From positions 25,110,001-25,174,000 of the forward strand of contig OZ316894.1 of the NCBI GenBank assembly GCA_973895155.1: a stretch of DNA of 64,000 nucleotides, read 5' to 3'. Source of the stretch: Marsupella aquatica. Its lineage: Eukaryota > Marchantiophyta. Positions within the stretch are counted from its first letter, which is position 1; each line of letters starts with the position of its first letter. Shown here in pieces: positions 21,823-33,640 of the stretch. The notes under the pieces are model-generated. The model worked only from the letters and a program-made list of their open reading frames with translations, did not search any database and was not told the DNA's origin. The position numbers and the translations under genes are program-made.

Positions 21823-24800
21823 ATGGCTGCGGTGTCGCTCACGACGGCTGCGGCTTCCACTTCGACAGCTCTGCAGAGCTCTTCCATCTGGGGCCAGAAG
21901 CAGTCCGTGGCTCGGTCATCGAGAGCGACTTTCTCTACTAGGTATGTTGGTCTGAACCTCTCACTGCTGTGAACGCGTCAATAGAAGACATGAAAAGAAT
22001 AAGCTCAATTCCCTGAGTGATTTCACCTCGTTGCACTGCTGGTAAAGGGTGCGTAATGAGAGAGCACAAGTCATTTGGCAGAGTAAGCAATCTCTGGCTC
22101 GTCTTCCAGGGCCTGGTATCCTTCCAGGTAGTTAATTTTCGAATGAATCAATGAAGAAATGATTAAAACGAAATGAAAGGATTGCATCAACTAAAGGGAT
22201 AGAACAAATGTAACGAACGCGTGAATTGTCTCTTGGATTGGATGAGCAAGTGTGACTAGAGGAATGGTTGTAACGATTTAACCAATGAATGAACGAGACA
22301 ATTGTCTTGACTCTCGTCGATAAGTATGAATGAATGAATGTAAGGTGAAGCCACGTATGGTCGCCTCTTATGGCACACAGAAAGAGAGTCATTTAGGAGA
22401 GGAGCATGTCTTTTGGCGCGCACAACTCTAAATTAGGTGCTGCACCGCAGATAAACTGTTTGTAAGTACTCGCGGCTCTTCTCGTCTCATGCGTCGAAGT
22501 GTATGAACTTGAGAGAGTCGACCAAATAGTGAGCCACGGATGGGACGGATTTTAGCATTTCTGCTTACTTCTACTCCTTCACATTGAGGTTTGTTTGGTT
22601 TATAAGATGTTTGGTTGTCCTGAGAATTCTAATTTGCGTGGTCTGGAATGCGCGGTTCGGGGTGTAGAAATTCACGGAATTTGCATTGCTTCTTCGTTTG
22701 GCAGGGCAGTAGTGCCACGCATCACCGCTAGCTCTAAAGTGGATAAGTTCTCCAAGGATGATATCATCGTGTCTCCGTCCATTCTGTCTGCGAATTTTTC
22801 TAGACTCGGGGAACAGGTCTGATTCTTATCCCCTTCTTTAATGATGTAGAAGCCCACTGACACAGCAAAGTTTCTTTTGTTTTTAATCTCTGCCTGCTCA
22901 TGCAAATCCGACATCCTTCATTTTGAGTAAAACTGTGCACGTGTTTTCGTTCTTATGTGGGCTTATGAAAGGTTCATCGTAGGCTAGAATATTTAAGAAT
23001 GTCTCAGTCGCTCAATTATTACGCCTCAAATTTATCCTCTATGTGGAGTACCGTTGCTTTTGGGTTGTTCCAACGAATGTGCATGCCGTCGTGGCCGAAA
23101 TTCTTTGCAGATTAAGGCCATAGATGATGCCGGCTGCGACTGGATTCATGTAGATGTTATGGACGGTCGTTTCGTGCCCAATATTACTATCGGGCCACTT
23201 GTGGTGGATGCTATTCGGCCTGTCACTGACCTTCCTCTGGATGTACATCTGGTTAGTATTTTTCGCTCGCTCTACATTTATGATAACTTGAAAGAGCTCC
23301 CACTTTTGGATTCGAAACTCTACACATCCGCATGTATATTCTGGGTTTACGCCAGCAAGCCTTAAATCCTTTGTTTAGATCCACCCAACCGTACTGGCTG
23401 ATCTAGTTCTGTGACTATGGGAAAGAAACACAGGAGGCTCTGTAGCATGGTGCATCCATATTCTCTTCTGAAATGTCCAACGCAAGCACTTTACATTACT
23501 AGGAAAGTTTAACCTTTTTATTGTCGCTGAGAGTTCGGGTGAAATTCTGTCCCGTGTGTGGATTTTTGTAATATCAATGGATCTGGTAATCACTTCTGAG
23601 AAAATTCGCTACAATTCCTTGTTTATTGCTCAAAATCTTGAAAAGTCAATTCTCGCTCACACTATTTTGTATCTTGTTAATTGCTAACTATTCCTCTTGT
23701 TTTTCTTGTTGCTTTTCAAACTTCAGTTTGGGAGAGGATGACTTATATGTGCACTTTAGGGTGTCGGTGTGGTAGGACGTTCGTAAGTTGGGGTCAGTCA
23801 TCAATGTTTTCAAAACCATTCTCTGAAACATTTGTGCACGTATCAGTCATTTGGCGGCTAAAATTTCCCGATCATGTGAACAGATGATTGTTGAGCCAGA
23901 GTTACGAGTTGGTGACTTCATCAAGGCTGGGGCAGATATTGTTAGCGTACATGCTGAAGTCGCTGCAACCATTCATCTCCACCGAACAATCAATCTTGTA
24001 GGTTTTAGACTGAAAATTGAATCTAGAGCTAGTTGAAAGGGGATGTATTCTCATAGCAAATTATCATTAAATTGTTTCTTCCATATGCCTCAATGTTGTC
24101 ACATAGCATGATTGGATTATCTTGTCAACTATTCTAATATCTATGACTGCTTACCAATGCCGTGCAACTGTTCCCATTGGAGTTGTACTAATTGTAGTGC
24201 TTCGCAACCTGGGTTCCAATGATCTGCAGATCAAGAGCTTAGGTGCGAAAGCAGGAGTGGTCCTCAACCCCGGCACCCCACTTTCCGCAATTGAATATGT
24301 TTTGGAAGGTATGCTTTCCAGTACGTGTGATGACGTACTCTCCACTTGGCCTTGAAGTTCGATCCAAAATGCAGAAGAGGTTTTTCTTATGCTGACATCA
24401 CCAGCACTCGTGCGTATGAATTTCTGTGGAAGCTGAATTTGTTGTCAAAGTGAAGGTACTGCTTTAAGTATGCCTCGGTGCATTCTTGCTGACCATTTCG
24501 TTCTCTTTTGGTAACAGAGGTGGACCTTGTCCTTATCATGTCTGTGAATCCTGGATTTGGAGGACAAAGTTTCATTGAGAGCCAAGTAAAGAAGATCGCA
24601 GAACTGCGCAAGATATGTAATGAGAAGGTGGGTTACCTGTGCGAGTACTGTATTATCATGTGGCCTAAGAAAACTATTGTTTCCCAATGTTAATTACGGA
24701 CCAGGTTTTGAGAGAAGGTTGCGATTTTTCTCCACTCTGGGCGGAAGAGTGGTGGCGCGTTGTCTCTGTCCCTGCAATGATTTAGCACTCTATCTGAAGG

Positions 24801-25543
24801 TAGTGATTCTTCGTGTCTTTTCTCGCTCGAGTCATGTCTTGTTCATTCAGTTGGTGTTGAACATGTGCATCTTCAGGGAATCAATCCTTGGATTGAAGTT
24901 GACGGTGGAGTGACTCCTGCAAATGCGTGGAAGGTTAGTTTGTCATGTCAGTTTCGGTGTCAATTTGGAAAAATATCCTGCACGAAAAGAAATACGTGGT
25001 TGAGTTGTATCCTTTCGAGTAGAAAGTGAGAATTCATCCCTGAAACCTTACTAGTATAGAATAAATACTCAGAAGGGAGTTGGTAGATGTTCACAACATA
25101 GAGAAAAGTGACCGCATTTTTCAAAATAAGCTGACACTTGTCACTTGCCAGGAAGAATTGTATTTTTAATTTGTCAGGGAGAATCGTTAGACCTTTCGGA
25201 TATAATCGTAGAAGAATTGTAGTAGTTAAAATAGCCTATTGAAACAGTATACCTGACCATTGTGCAATTGAACTGGTTTTTTACAGGTCATTGAAGCTGG
25301 TGCCAACGCTCTTGTGGCAGGTTCTGCAGTTTACGGTGCCAAGAGCTATTCTGATGGTATGACTTATGTTGTTTGAAGTTGAAGGGTGAAAGTCCTTAAT
25401 GGTTTTTTACTGAGTGTTTGCATGGGTTGGAAGAATTTGTGCACAAAGCTGAGACGACCTCCAGCCTTAACATTGTTGTGGACTGGTTTGCAGCTATCAA
25501 AGGCATCAAGACAAGCAAGAGGCCGGTAGCTGTTGCAGCATAA
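21823..25543 (+). CDS. RPE: Ribulose-phosphate 3-epimerase, chloroplast precursor, 9 exons
   Basis: Exons with consistent phases: 21823-21941, 22705-22816, 23111-23251, 23884-23997, 24230-24308, 24518-24627, 24877-24933, 25287-25356, 25494-25543; 852 nt, 283 residues. The enzyme interconverts ribulose 5-phosphate and xylulose 5-phosphate in the Calvin cycle and the plastid pentose phosphate pathway. Residues 1 to about 50 are a Ser/Thr/Ala-rich transit peptide. The TIM barrel starts at [12 protein letters not shown] (60-71). Metal ligands and catalytic residues are all present: His90 and Asp92 in WIHVDVMDG, His123 in LDVHL, Asp234 in EVDGGV. Also seen are [10 protein letters not shown] and the phosphate-binding VAGSAVYGA. 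The end [11 protein letters not shown] then TAA matches the family length. No damage is visible. The leader and exon 1 are repeated at 9834-10600. Confidence 0.97.
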
Positions 25544-28500
25544 TTTCTATCCGGTAAAACTGGAGGATCAACTCTGGTTGGTCGTTTGAATCTTGCAGGC
25601 GGAGGAATTTCATTCTCTTAGTGAGCTTTTCGAGTTTGTTGACCGTGTAGCCAGAACCGTTTTCAGGCGCTTGAAGATTAGTCGACACAGAGTTTTCCAC
25701 ATTTTCTACTCAATGATCAGCAGAGTAGTGTGTGTACATTATTTTCCGAACTTACACAAAATTAAAAAACACCTCCATCTCTATTTTTCGAACCCAACAT
25801 CTGAAGGGTAGAACGTGCAATCACAGTCTCTAGAGCTTAATCAGCAAAAGAAGATTGCTCCTGGGAGAACTTGTGCTCTGGTTAGCTGGCTTCATAAGAA
25901 ATTGCCTTTCGGATCCATACATGACTTTTGAGAGAGCCATCCAGGAAAGTGCCAGGCACACACTCATGACAAGTGGAAGTGTGATGTGGTGGTTGGCTGT
26001 AATAAGTCTATGACGGATCAGGCATTCTCCTTTGGATGGAGGAGGGTGACCTGTGACCTGTGTGACAAGGGAGCATGAGCAAGACACTGTCATAAATAAA
26101 TAGAAATACAAATAGAAATAGAAATACATCCATCTGACTCAAAACAACAAAGTACTGGGTTACATTTTCGTTTTGAACCGAATTTTTTGGTGTAGTCCAC
26201 ACAAGCAGCACAATGGCATATATAAAGTTCGTTTTTTCCTGATGTTTGTTTGAGGCCTCCCTGGCCTGCAGCTGGCCAGGAAAGTTGAGCAGGGGATATT
26301 CCACAATTTATAGGCAAAAATTGGTTACATAGCCAGAAAGGAAAACCTGAATGGCACAAAAATCTCCTTGAAACCCGAAAGACACAATCTCAATATCAAC
26401 TTATTTTTATGCTACCTTGATGTGGCTATTTTGAAACAGGCCTCTACTTTCTAATGTTACCTTGAGGTGTCTAATATCATTCTGAAACAAGCCTCTACTT
26501 TGTAATGTGACCTTGAGGTGGTAATATTATTTTGAAACAGGCCTCTACAGTGGTAAGGTCCGTAAAGACTCTCTGGTAGTTTTCAATGTTACCCTGACAT
26601 GACAAATCATTTTGAAACCGGCACAAGACAAAGTGTAAACCGCTCCTTTTTTTACAACTCTTGGATCTTTGATTGAGCTCAAATTTTCTCAGCATGTCCT
26701 CAAATCTGTTAATTGACATAGTTTGAGAATGTATGAGATCACTCGCATTTCAGATGAACACAAAAATAGTTAAATATTATATATCAACTGAAATGAACCC
26801 TTCACTAATGCAAGGAATTGCCTGAATAGTTTGGGCATGAGCAATGACTATACCACTAGACAAATTAGACTCTTTATAGTATTTGGTCTCACTAACAATT
26901 AGTGTCACACACTTATCATGGGTTCCCCCTTGAATTTTCAGGCAAGTGACACTCATTGGTGCCACCCCATTTCTTACAAAATCTAATATTTGAAAAGAAA
27001 TGATAATTTGAGGGGACAATGTCTTGGGTGGTAACCCTAAATTGGACACACTACAATATTACATAGGCTAGTAGCCAAATATGTTTGTGTGTATGTAAGC
27101 AATAAATTTTTCCTGGTGTTTTGGCATGTCAGTCTTTGTAAGGATTGAATGAATGTGAACATGGCAGAATTTGGGTTGCCAATCATGGCTGAATTTGGTA
27201 GAGCAAGGGAAAACTAATCAAGATTATGTCAAATGTAACTGGTAATTGTAATTTGCATCTCCTTTTGTCTTAAACAATTAATTCCACTAAAAAGTTTCCA
27301 AGTCTTGAAAAATATGCTCTATCTTTTTCTTGATTAGGCAACCTTGTATTTATCTCCAATTGTGTGATGAAAACTCCCAATTCCTTTACCATTAGAAGTA
27401 TTTTGAGATGTGCTTTCCAACAAGCAGAGCATTGCCAATTTTGCTTATACATTTTATTCAATTGACCCTTGATTTTCTGGTTATTGGATGGTAATTGCCA
27501 ATTCTAGTACCATTAGAGGTGCCTTGAGATGTGTTTTTCCAATGAGCCCAACATCATAGAGCATCACAACACATGACTTTCCGAAGTTGGCTTCCTTTCT
27601 TTGAGACGGGGGACACGAGTTGGGAGATAATCATGATGTAGCTTCTATGACACAACCAGCAATCAAATGTGTTGAATTTCCTGTGTTACAGTGAGTACAT
27701 GTGTTACTCATAGTCTGATAGAAGTGATTCAGACAGATCTTTCCAGTAAGCCCAACCTTGCAATTTTTTTATCAGTATTAAAGAGGTTATAAATTTATGA
27801 AGTTTGTCAGTTGTACACGTGAATTTTGATAACCATAGTAAAACATTGTGCACTATTTAATTTTTAAATATAAACATGTTGATTATATTGCCATTCTTTT
27901 ATTTTATAAATATGCCAGACTATTTTACTTGTGACCATTATTAGTATCGTGTCATATTAGTGTTGCGAACACTATTTAGCATCACCTATCTTAAATATAA
28001 CTTCATTGTAAATGGAGTGTGTGAACTGAAACAGGATCCCAAATGGTCAAGAGACCGTTTCAGGTCGCATCCTAGGCAATACCATGAAAGGTGTTATACA
28101 AATCTTTCTAGATGTGTTTCCCAAGTCCATCTCAGCTTCACGGCCGACCGGCCAGTCCATCTAAGCTTATCTTTTAGCAAAGAGTAAGTAAATATTTGCT
28201 AAAATCAATATCTGGGATCGACAACATTTTTTATTGCGCATAATGTTTTTCATCCTCAAAATGTATCTGTATGATAATTGTGTAGCACTCGGCCACACGC
28301 TCACCAACCCTCCCCCAATATCTATATTTTTGGCCTTGAGCGGGCCCTTGAATAATACCGGGTTGTAAGAAGATTGATAATATCTTTCTTGGAGAATGGG
28401 AACACTAAGGTACGAGGACCAAATTAGATTGCTTGACCTGGTTGAAAAGTTAGAGCGGAACCCTTGTGACATACCTTGGCTGATGGAAAAGATGACATCA

Positions 28501-28984
28501 TCTCCTAGAAACCCTACAACTAACCACTTGGTGTAATTTCATTCAGAAATAGAAGTTCATTTATTAAATAATAAGGTTGTTTTCATTACCTTCGTAGGTA
28601 ACTAGAGGCATATAATCTTCTCAAGATTTATTTTGTCCTCTTGTGGTCCGATAGCGTGGCCCACACTACTGTATTTACCTTGCGGATTCTTGCAATCAGG
28701 ACTGGATCTCCCAGATTGCTGAGTATTCCCTACATGCACGAATTGCTTTTCTACTGCATTGAAAGAAAATATAAACCGAACTACTGTAGCCTTCATTTGA
28801 TTGCTTGTGTAAGAAGTAGTACATTCTATGACTAGTGGGAATACCGATGCCTGTGTATGGGGAGAGCTCTTTGTACCCGTACTCCCGAGCCCATCCTTAC
28901 TCACAAATGAAAAGATTGGCGAGAAGAGGGCACTGGCTACATTTCAAGAGAAAATAGAAGTTATTTATTTAGGTCTATGAACAC
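25544..28984. other. Intergenic, no gene recognised
   Basis: The first few hundred bases are presumably the epimerase 3' untranslated region. The rest is AT-rich with only short open stretches. A tandem repeat at 26411-26560 is listed separately. A palindromic pair GACCGTTTCAGGTCGCATCC / GAAACAGGATCCCA-like word lies near 28025-28075. I see no promoter-gene arrangement. Confidence 0.4.
26411..26560. repeat. 50-bp tandem repeat, three units plus a degenerate fourth
   Basis: The word TTGAAACAGGCCTCTAC recurs at 26431, 26482 and 26532 (periods 51 and 50), each preceded by ACCTTGAGGTG-like sequence. A fourth, degenerate TTTTGAAACCGGC lies near 26609. No known family. Confidence 0.7.
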
Positions 28985-29050
28985 ATATGCTTGTGAATGT
29001 AGTGGTAAGATAGGCTGGTTTGGAAGGACGAGGTCATAGGTTCAACAAGG
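28985..29050 (+). repeat. tRNA-like SINE head (possible)
   Basis: GTAGTGGTAAGATAGGCTGG resembles an A box and GGTCATAGGTTCAAC a B box of RNA polymerase III, about 35 bases apart, as in tRNA-derived SINEs. The body and tail are not defined, so this is tentative. Confidence 0.3.
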
Positions 29051-30780
29051 TAAAATTATGCTTGATAGGACCCCTGCCAAAAGAAATTTATGTGATAGGC
29101 CCTCTCTCACACTTTTGTGTCAAATGTTCTTGTAGCAGTTCCTATAATGAGCTTTAACTTGATATTATCACCAATAAGGGTTCTCGTAATTAAGTTTAGA
29201 ATCAAACCGTGCTAATAACAAACTACACCATGAGGGGAACCGAGGAGCAGTGGTGGCCGTTGTGCAAATTATGACTTCCTAAGTAAAGACAATATGGTTC
29301 ATGTCTTCATGTTTAAAATTTCTACCATACCGTCTGTCTTTAGGTTGTTTCACCCAACCTATGCACATTGAATAATGTTTTGATGTTTCTCTTTCTTCTT
29401 TTGTCTAAGTATCAAATGAATCATCTACTTTTGGCCGTTGGCCCCTATTGCAATGTTCATATATTGTTCAAGTATGAACTAGAACAACATTCATGTTGTC
29501 TTCTCACATCTATACCCCAAATTTGTCTAAGTATGGAAGTAACCAAGGATCTTTCATTTTGATTGTTTGCCCTTCTTGCAACTTTCAAAAATTATCAAAG
29601 TGTGAAACAAAGACAACACGAAGTCAATTATAATGGGGAAATTTTGCTAGCCTACAAGAACTAGACTAATTATGTGCAAACCCGTTGTACAAGCCCACTA
29701 TCATGTACCGGTGGATCCCCTTAAACTCTATAATCATGTGAAGACACCTGTGAAAACATAATCCGTTATGTCTAGACGTGCATGCTGTGGACTATGACAA
29801 GGCGTGTTGTGGAGTGCGGTGGGAAATGTATAGTTTACCATGCACCTAGGCACCACATAAGAACCATGTGTATGGAGCCTACATAGGGGGCCTAGTTTCT
29901 AACAACATGTTTGTGGGGATCCTAGTTTGTAACTAAACTTTCTTAGGGGCCCATCGTGTAAATTTGTTTTGGCAAGGGTCCCATGCATCAAGCATATACC
30001 TCTAGGGTTCAACTTGCCCAGTTGCGATGGGGGCACTTGCAATTTGGTGCCTCCCCATTACAGAGGGCAGTATTTTATTGAAGTGCATGCTGGGAATTTT
30101 GGGAATTTTTATGGGGTTCATGAATGTTTGGGGGAGGGGGGGGGGGGGGGGGGTTGCGGTTCAAGCAGGCCTACTCCCAATGGCAGGACCCAGGTTCTAT
30201 GGGGGACCCGGGGTTGTGTTAATCAGTTCAAATATAAGAAAATTCTATTACCTGAATTCTCACTAAGTACTCACACAATATGGAGTAGGTCATGAAAGGT
30301 AGATTTGAATTGGAGGTTCCTCTACTATCTAACTTTCAACATAATTAATATCTAGCAGTAACAATAATTAAGGTAAGCAATGTAGAAAGAATGTGCAGTA
30401 AAAAATGAGACAAAGGCTACCATATGGAAGACATGACGGATGCCTGTAGGGGAATTAAGTACGGTTTGAAAAAATGAGCCAATGGCACCAAATGAGGGAA
30501 CATGACTGAATTTCGCAAAGAAACAAATGGGGAGTGGAAAAATTAGACCAAATGGGTATATAGTTTCTAATACTTTATTATCTTAACTTATTGAAAAATT
30601 AAAAATTAAAATGTATTGTAAAATGATCATTAGAATTAGAGCATAAAAAGAAATCTTAGTGTAAAGTGATTGTGAAAGACAACGCAGCAATCTTGAACAG
30701 CGTGAGTGGCACAGGCCATAGAATTCTTGATCTATATAAATAATAAATATAATGTCACAAACTCAGGTGCAGGATAACTC
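29051..30780. other. Intergenic, no gene recognised
   Basis: AT-rich sequence with no coding likeness. It includes the long G homopolymer at 30136-30153. The ORFs crossing it (for example at 29969-30295) are read through this run and are not credible. Confidence 0.4.
30130..30153 (+). repeat. G homopolymer
   Basis: Five Gs, an A, then 18 Gs. It could form a quadruplex and is a likely place for length errors in the assembly. Confidence 0.8.
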
Positions 30781-30922
30781 TGGCGCACAGTGGTGGTGGT
30801 CTTCCGTGGGATCCAGTGGGGTAGGGGGTTCGAGCCTTGCAAGCATCTATTATTTCAAGTAAAAAATATTTTTCAAGGGTTAGAATAATAGTGCTTGCAA
30901 TAATAGATGCTTGCAGGGCTCG
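30781..30922 (+). repeat. tRNA-derived SINE-like unit ending in a 24-bp hairpin
   Basis: A-box-like TGGCGCACAGTGG at 30781-30793 and a perfect B-box-like GGTTCGAGCC at 30827-30836. The sequence from CGAGCC to ATTATT at 30831-30854 is repeated inverted at 30899-30922 with one mismatch, over a 44-base spacer. The inverted copy contains part of the B box, so this looks like two SINE heads in opposite orientation or a foldback derived from one. Confidence 0.55.
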
Positions 30923-32334
30923 AATAATTATATATGGGGGTCTTAGATAGATTCAAAACTGATGGAATAACAAAGAAGACAGCCTTCATAGGCCAAAATT
31001 AAAATTAAATAATAATCAAATAAAATTGGACTGGGGACACTCAATAACAATGTTTCCAAACTCCTTTAGAATGTAGCTAATGGGGTCTGTGGTTAGTGGG
31101 AAAGTATTGTACTTAATGGGATATAGCATGCTCATCCTCGAACATGTTTGAGTTTTTGTCTTGTAGTGATTTGAAAAGAAATAAAACATGAGAACATAAG
31201 TAGAAGGATTGGTGCACAGTGACCAATGAAAAGTACAATCAAGGATGCTACTATGTGTGCACTTAATTCAATGAATGACACTCATTCCAATAAAAATCAT
31301 AAACTTAGTAAAGAAATACATGAGGGGACCTAAGACACAATCAGAATTATTTCTCTCATTCATGAGAATGTTCAAGTGGTGTGAATGGTTCATTTTATCT
31401 CTAACAAAATCACAAATATTAAAATTTATAAGGGGTTGCCAAAATAAGTTCAAAATACTTTAGAATCATAGAAATTAAAGGGGTCCATAAATTAATTAAA
31501 AATTTATATGATACACAGGTTGCCCCTTGATAAGGCACATTGAAATAAAAATATATGACACCAAAACTCTGAATAAGACAAAATCTGAAAGGTGGATCCA
31601 CCATATAGCAGTTTCAAAAATGGGAGATAGTAAACCAAGCAAATGTCTGCCAAAAGCTGCAAAAACATTTTGGAGTCCTTTAGATTCTAGCTAATGGGGT
31701 CTGTGGTTATGTGGGAAAGTATTATAGTTAATGGGAGATAGAAAACCAAGCAAACGTCTGCCAAAAGCTGCAAAAACATTTTGGAAAAGTGGAACCAGCA
31801 AATTTTCACCATGATCACAAGATAGGCTGATGCATTCTCCTTTAATATGCCTTGAACCACTAAACCAGAGTTGACGGCTGTGGCTGGGCGCCCTTATTTA
31901 GCGGGCACTTGCCAATGAGGCAGCCCTATTTCAAATTGAAACTCGCCCTGTGGTTTAATTACATAAACTGCTCCCCAAGTTCTCATGATGCGTGACTCGT
32001 TTTCTGTTGATCGAGGCCCAATTCACACACACACGTCTTGCCATTCCAGAGCCCACTCAATGGCCATAGTTGACGGACTGAACTTGATGTTTTCTTGGAA
32101 AAAATACATTGGGCACAATTGACGGTTGGATTGGCATTGCCTTTGTTTAAATTCTTCTAAATGATGCTAGTTCAAGGAGCTTTCTAGTTAAATTCTGCAC
32201 AGACTTACCTCTACGTAGACATTCCATTTGTGGTCAAAACTAGGTCCCTAGCTAGAACTCCCTGCAAAATCAATGGATGCATTAGCAAAATGGAGGGCAG
32301 ACCTTGAGGAAGAAATTGAGGACTAGGAGGAAGT
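30923..32334. other. Intergenic with local duplications
   Basis: No gene recognised. The block CTAATGGGGTCTGTGGTTA occurs at 31078 and again at 31691, linked to a tandem duplication listed separately. Confidence 0.4.
31620..31785. repeat. 111-bp tandem duplication (second unit partial)
   Basis: ATGGGAGATAG.AAACCAAGC followed by GTCTGCCAAAAGCTGCAAAA occurs at 31620 and 31731. The sequence between copies also matches a single-copy relative at about 31048-31130, so a longer unit was present. Confidence 0.7.
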
Positions 32335-32580
32335 TGTTAGGATTTTGACTCAACCTTGGCTAGGTTAACTAGAATAAATTAACCGGAGTTAACATTAGTT
32401 GACTAGACTCTTCATGAAGGGATAACCCTCTTGGTATCCCATGGAGAGAGAGCACTCAGTGGAGAACTTTGTGAGAGAGTGAGAGAGTTTGGACCATGGA
32501 GCTATGGTGATATGTACTTTTCGTGTTCATAGTGAAGCTCTTGGTGCGGCTGTGAACGTAACCCTGACGTTTTGATCCTA
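32335..32580 (+). repeat. LTR fragment (probable)
   Basis: Starts TGTTAGGATTTTGACTC and shares with the Copia LTR the order: paired GGTTAACTAG / AGTTAACATTAGTT words, GAGAGAGCACTCAG, then GGAGCTATGGTGAT (present as GGGAGCTATGGTGATGC in the Copia LTR), and a degenerate GTGAACGTAACCCTGACG where the conserved CGTGGACGTAGCC block would be. It ends where transposase-like sequence begins. Old and diverged. Confidence 0.5.
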
Positions 32581-32582
32581 CA

Positions 32583-33640
32583 AAAGCTTGGGACGAGGAG
32601 CAGAGGACGTGGGCCGGAGTTGATTATGTTCGCTGGAAGCTTTCTCTTAGAGCTTTGCTTAAACACAAGAAACAAAGGCATGGAGGATCTAGGCCAGGAA
32701 GGAATGAAAATGTGGATAGATGTAGAGAAAAGGGGGCTGATGACTTGTGGAATGATTATTTCTCGGAAAATCCAATCTATGACGAACTGAAATTCAGAAG
32801 GAGATTTAGGATGAGCAGTAGACTTTTTAACAGAATTGTTGTGTGTGCACATGACAAATATTTCATCCTCAAGATTGATGCTACAGGGAAACCCAGCTTG
32901 TCTCCACATCAAAAACTGATAGCAGCTTGCATATGGTGTAGGTGGAGATGCTACAGATGAGTACTGCCAATTTGGAGAGAGCACATCATTAGAGTCATTG
33001 TACCAATTTGTGAAAGCTATTAGAGAATCCCGTAGAGAATTATTTGAGGAGCATTATTTGAGGAAGCCAACTACTGCCAATTTTCATACTTAGCTGGCAA
33101 TTAACAAAGACCAAGGTTTCCCTGTATGTTTGGGTCCTTGGATTGTATGGATTGGCCTTGGAAGAATTTCCCTCTTGCTTGGCGTGGGCATTACACACAC
33201 AAGAATAAAGTTAAATCCATAATCTTGGAGGCAATTGCAGATCAGGAATTGTGTATTTGAATTTGGCATGCATTGTTTTGACTAGCAAGGGGTAACAATG
33301 ACTTGAATATGCTGGATAGATCCCCTCTCCTAAATGAATCGTTGAGAAATGATGATTTGTCCAATGTCAATTCAAGTTCCATGTGAATGGTACAGAATAC
33401 AAAATCTGAGCATACCTATCAGTGGATGGAATCTATCCTGAGTGCAGTATGTTCCTCTCAACTGTGCACCTCCCACAAACTGATAAGCTTAAGCCACTTT
33501 GCTGTCTACCAAGGGGGTGCACGGAAGGATGTGGACAGGGCATTTGGGGTACTATTTCTGATTTTATTAGCACGGTACGGATTTTTACAGTTTTCTAGCC
33601 AGAAGGTGAGTTGTGGCTGCTCAACATATAGATAGAAATG
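32583..33640 (+). pseudogene. PIF/Harbinger (ALP1/HARBI1-like) transposase remnant
   Basis: The first frame (to about 32940) reads LWNDYFSENPIYDELKFRRRFRMSSRLF and KIDATGKPSLSPHQKL in two close blocks, the hallmark of plant PIF/Harbinger nucleases. A one-base shift follows, then DEYCQFGESTSLESLYQFVKA. A stop near 33091 and another shift lead to GSLDCMDWPWKNFPLAWRG (first catalytic Asp), NDLNMLDRSPLL (second Asp) and, in a further register, ARKDVDRAFGV, where the third acidic residue, usually Glu, is Asp. At least three frameshifts and two stops. Non-functional. Confidence 0.8.
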